A stretch of 12,764 nt of DNA from an uncultured Bacteroidia bacterium (GTDB lineage: Bacteria; Bacteroidota; Bacteroidia; Bacteroidales; CAJPTX01): the NCBI GenBank assembly GCA_938038735.1, contig CALHSW010000023.1:1-12764 (forward strand), in the 5' to 3' direction. A program made the translations under genes and the position numbers. The notes under the pieces are model-generated. The model saw nothing but the letters and a program-made list of their open reading frames with translations, was not told where the DNA came from and did no database searches. Of the stretch, positions 11,420-12,764 are shown piece after piece. The stretch's first letter is position 1, and the number at the start of each line of letters is the position of its first letter.

Positions 11420-12764
11420 TCACTCAACTGAAGGCGAGGACTCTTCTGTCTTCTTCTCCTTCTGGTCGGGAAACTTTGGTAGGGCGGGAATCTTAGATGT
11501 CCCCGATTCCCATGGGATGGCAAAAATTGCGCTGTCAAGTGCTTCCCAGCTCTTGATGGCTGCACGCCGCTCCGCGTAGAAGGTCAAATCGCCTATCCAC
11601 CTCGGAATGATTTCCTCCTTGCTCTTCGGGCGGAGGCTATCATTCCATGCAAAACCGGGCAGCACCTTGTCCTCCATCTGCGCATCTTTATACGGTATCA
11701 CATCAGATTTAGGGCTCGTATAGAAGGATACATTCTGTATCGCATTGTTCTCCATCCACACGTTAAAGCCAGGGGCTGACACCTTGTTTACCCCAATCAG
11801 TTTCCCTTCGTCACGCATGAAAAATATTACCTTTCCATCCTCCCGTATACGAACGAAGCGTATTCCTGTTGAATCAAGAATCGCACTGACTCTTTGCCCA
11901 TTGATTTGATTATACGTTGTCTCCCCATCCTGCTGGGCTACAAATACATCACCAGTAAACCTAGCACTATCCAAACGATTCTCTCCAACAAATCCTACTA
12001 TTGACTTCGCGTACGTCTGCATGTCGTTCATCCATAGGTAGGAATCGGGAGCGCGGTACATGGTGACAGTGCTGTCCCTCCCATTGTAGTACATGGAGTC
12101 CGCCACGGCTTGCTGCCCGTGGCTATACGCACGTACAGCGTGCAGCGCACGTCCATAGCCTATGGTGTCTACTATTTGCTCCCCCCTTAGGGTGTCGGTG
12201 CGAAGCACAGTGTCGCGCCATGCGAAAAGAGTATCAGCCCGTAAGTAGAGCGTATCGGCTGGTGTTGAGGTGCTATCTACGCTGTAAGCCATAGGAGACT
12301 GTGTCGCCAAAATCTTACCGTCCTTCTGCCAAAGCTCTAGATACTGGCAATAGAGGCGGGTGTCGCCGGTTGAGTCCATCACAACAGTGCGTCCATGCGC
12401 CAATGCGTGGCTTGTCTGTTGATCAAACTCTAGATAGTCGGAAAAAATCGTGTTTTCTCCCCTTCGGTACGATACGTTAGACTGAACTTGCAATTGCTTC
12501 GTGTCGCGTCGGTAAACCCCGCTATCCCCATACAAAAAGGTTGAGTCTTGATGTATTCGAGTGCGATTGAAGAAATTTAACTCCCCGCTTTTTCGGTACA
12601 GTTCCACGGAGTCGCTCACCAAGTTCACATCCTCTCCCCGAATCACCACTTCTCCGGCAAACGTGGTTCTACTAGGGGTGGAAGTGTAGTAGCCATGACG
12701 ACTCGTCACTCGATAGTCGGGCGACTCTACACGTCCCCCCGTAACGAAATGCGCCGTGTTGTAC
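11420..12764 (-). CDS. OstA-like envelope protein, LPS transport (partial, N-terminus off window)
   Basis: The frame is open to the right window edge, giving 447 residues and lacking the N-terminus; the GTG at 12709 is internal, since the upstream residues (NTAHFVTGGRVESPDYRVTS) are typical family sequence. It shows the repeated beta-strand pattern of Bacteroidota OstA-like proteins: GYYTSTPSRTTFAGEVVIRG, VSDSVELYRKSGELNFF, FLYGDSGVYRRDTKQLQ, FSDYLEFDQQTSHALAHG and YCQYLELWQKDGKI. These are beta-jellyroll units akin to LptA/LptD N-domain, which build the periplasmic bridge for lipopolysaccharide. Complete members are usually somewhat over 500 residues with a signal peptide, which should lie just outside the window. 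The C-terminus is a charged, low-complexity tail (DQKEKKTEESSPSVE). The specific role in LPS export is inferred from the family. Confidence 0.8.
   Translation of the reverse strand, partial: YNTAHFVTGGRVESPDYRVTSRHGYYTSTPSRTTFAGEVVIRGEDVNLVSDSVELYRKSGELNFFNRTRIHQDSTFLYGDSGVYRRDTKQLQVQSNVSYRRGENTIFSDYLEFDQQTSHALAHGRTVVMDSTGDTRLYCQYLELWQKDGKILATQSPMAYSVDSTSTPADTLYLRADTLFAWRDTVLRTDTLRGEQIVDTIGYGRALHAVRAYSHGQQAVADSMYYNGRDSTVTMYRAPDSYLWMNDMQTYAKSIVGFVGENRLDSARFTGDVFVAQQDGETTYNQINGQRVSAILDSTGIRFVRIREDGKVIFFMRDEGKLIGVNKVSAPGFNVWMENNAIQNVSFYTSPKSDVIPYKDAQMEDKVLPGFAWNDSLRPKSKEEIIPRWIGDLTFYAERRAAIKSWEALDSAIFAIPWESGTSKIPALPKFPDQKEKKTEESSPSVE

Noticed and set aside
1..12764. CRISPR array or tandem short repeats
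   Set aside because: I saw no regularly spaced short direct repeats. The repeats found are an inverted pair, IS ends and paralogous gene parts.

Overview
The window reads as a Bacteroidota chromosome segment, most likely order Bacteroidales and possibly Porphyromonas-like. The evidence is two promoters of the Bacteroidota type (TAnnTTTG, one with a TTG 19 bp upstream), a very large secreted protein ending in a type IX secretion sorting domain, an mtnN-luxS pair and an OstA-like envelope protein. I cannot name the species.

Left part (1-1520): a visibly GC-rich module holds the tail of an unknown gene, a DUF3310 phage protein and a convergent tyrosine recombinase. It abuts the 3' end of a tRNA-Lys(UUU) gene on the minus strand, which has its own promoter and terminator. 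This fits the right end of a prophage or integrative element inserted in the 3' end of the tRNA. The opposite end lies outside the window.

Middle part (1590-5760): a degraded mobile-DNA graveyard with no gene I would call intact apart from one nuclease-like gene. It contains two direct-repeat copies of the left end of an IS982-type element. One copy is only an end, fused to the 3' part of a CHAP endolysin. The other continues into an internally deleted transposase and a right inverted repeat. There are also two paralogous genes, one full and one internally deleted, for a domain resembling the BECR/MuF-C nucleases of Bacteroidota phage polyvalent proteins, a third scrap of the same gene, an unrecognised 188-residue fragment, and a ParB-HTH-like fragment. 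The ParB-like fragment is cut by a 143-bp repeat whose inverted partner sits at 1289-1431 just upstream of the integrase. The most striking hidden signal is a 65-67-nt hairpin at the same codons in both nuclease paralogs. The arms differ between copies, but pairing is kept by compensatory changes.

Right part (5760-12764): ordinary chromosome. A 1412-residue type IX cargo protein (leucine-rich-repeat-like segments plus InlB-like repeats) is followed on the same strand by mtnN and luxS, which together turn S-adenosylhomocysteine into homocysteine and the AI-2 precursor. A convergent, partial OstA-like gene, probably for lipopolysaccharide transport, runs off the right edge.
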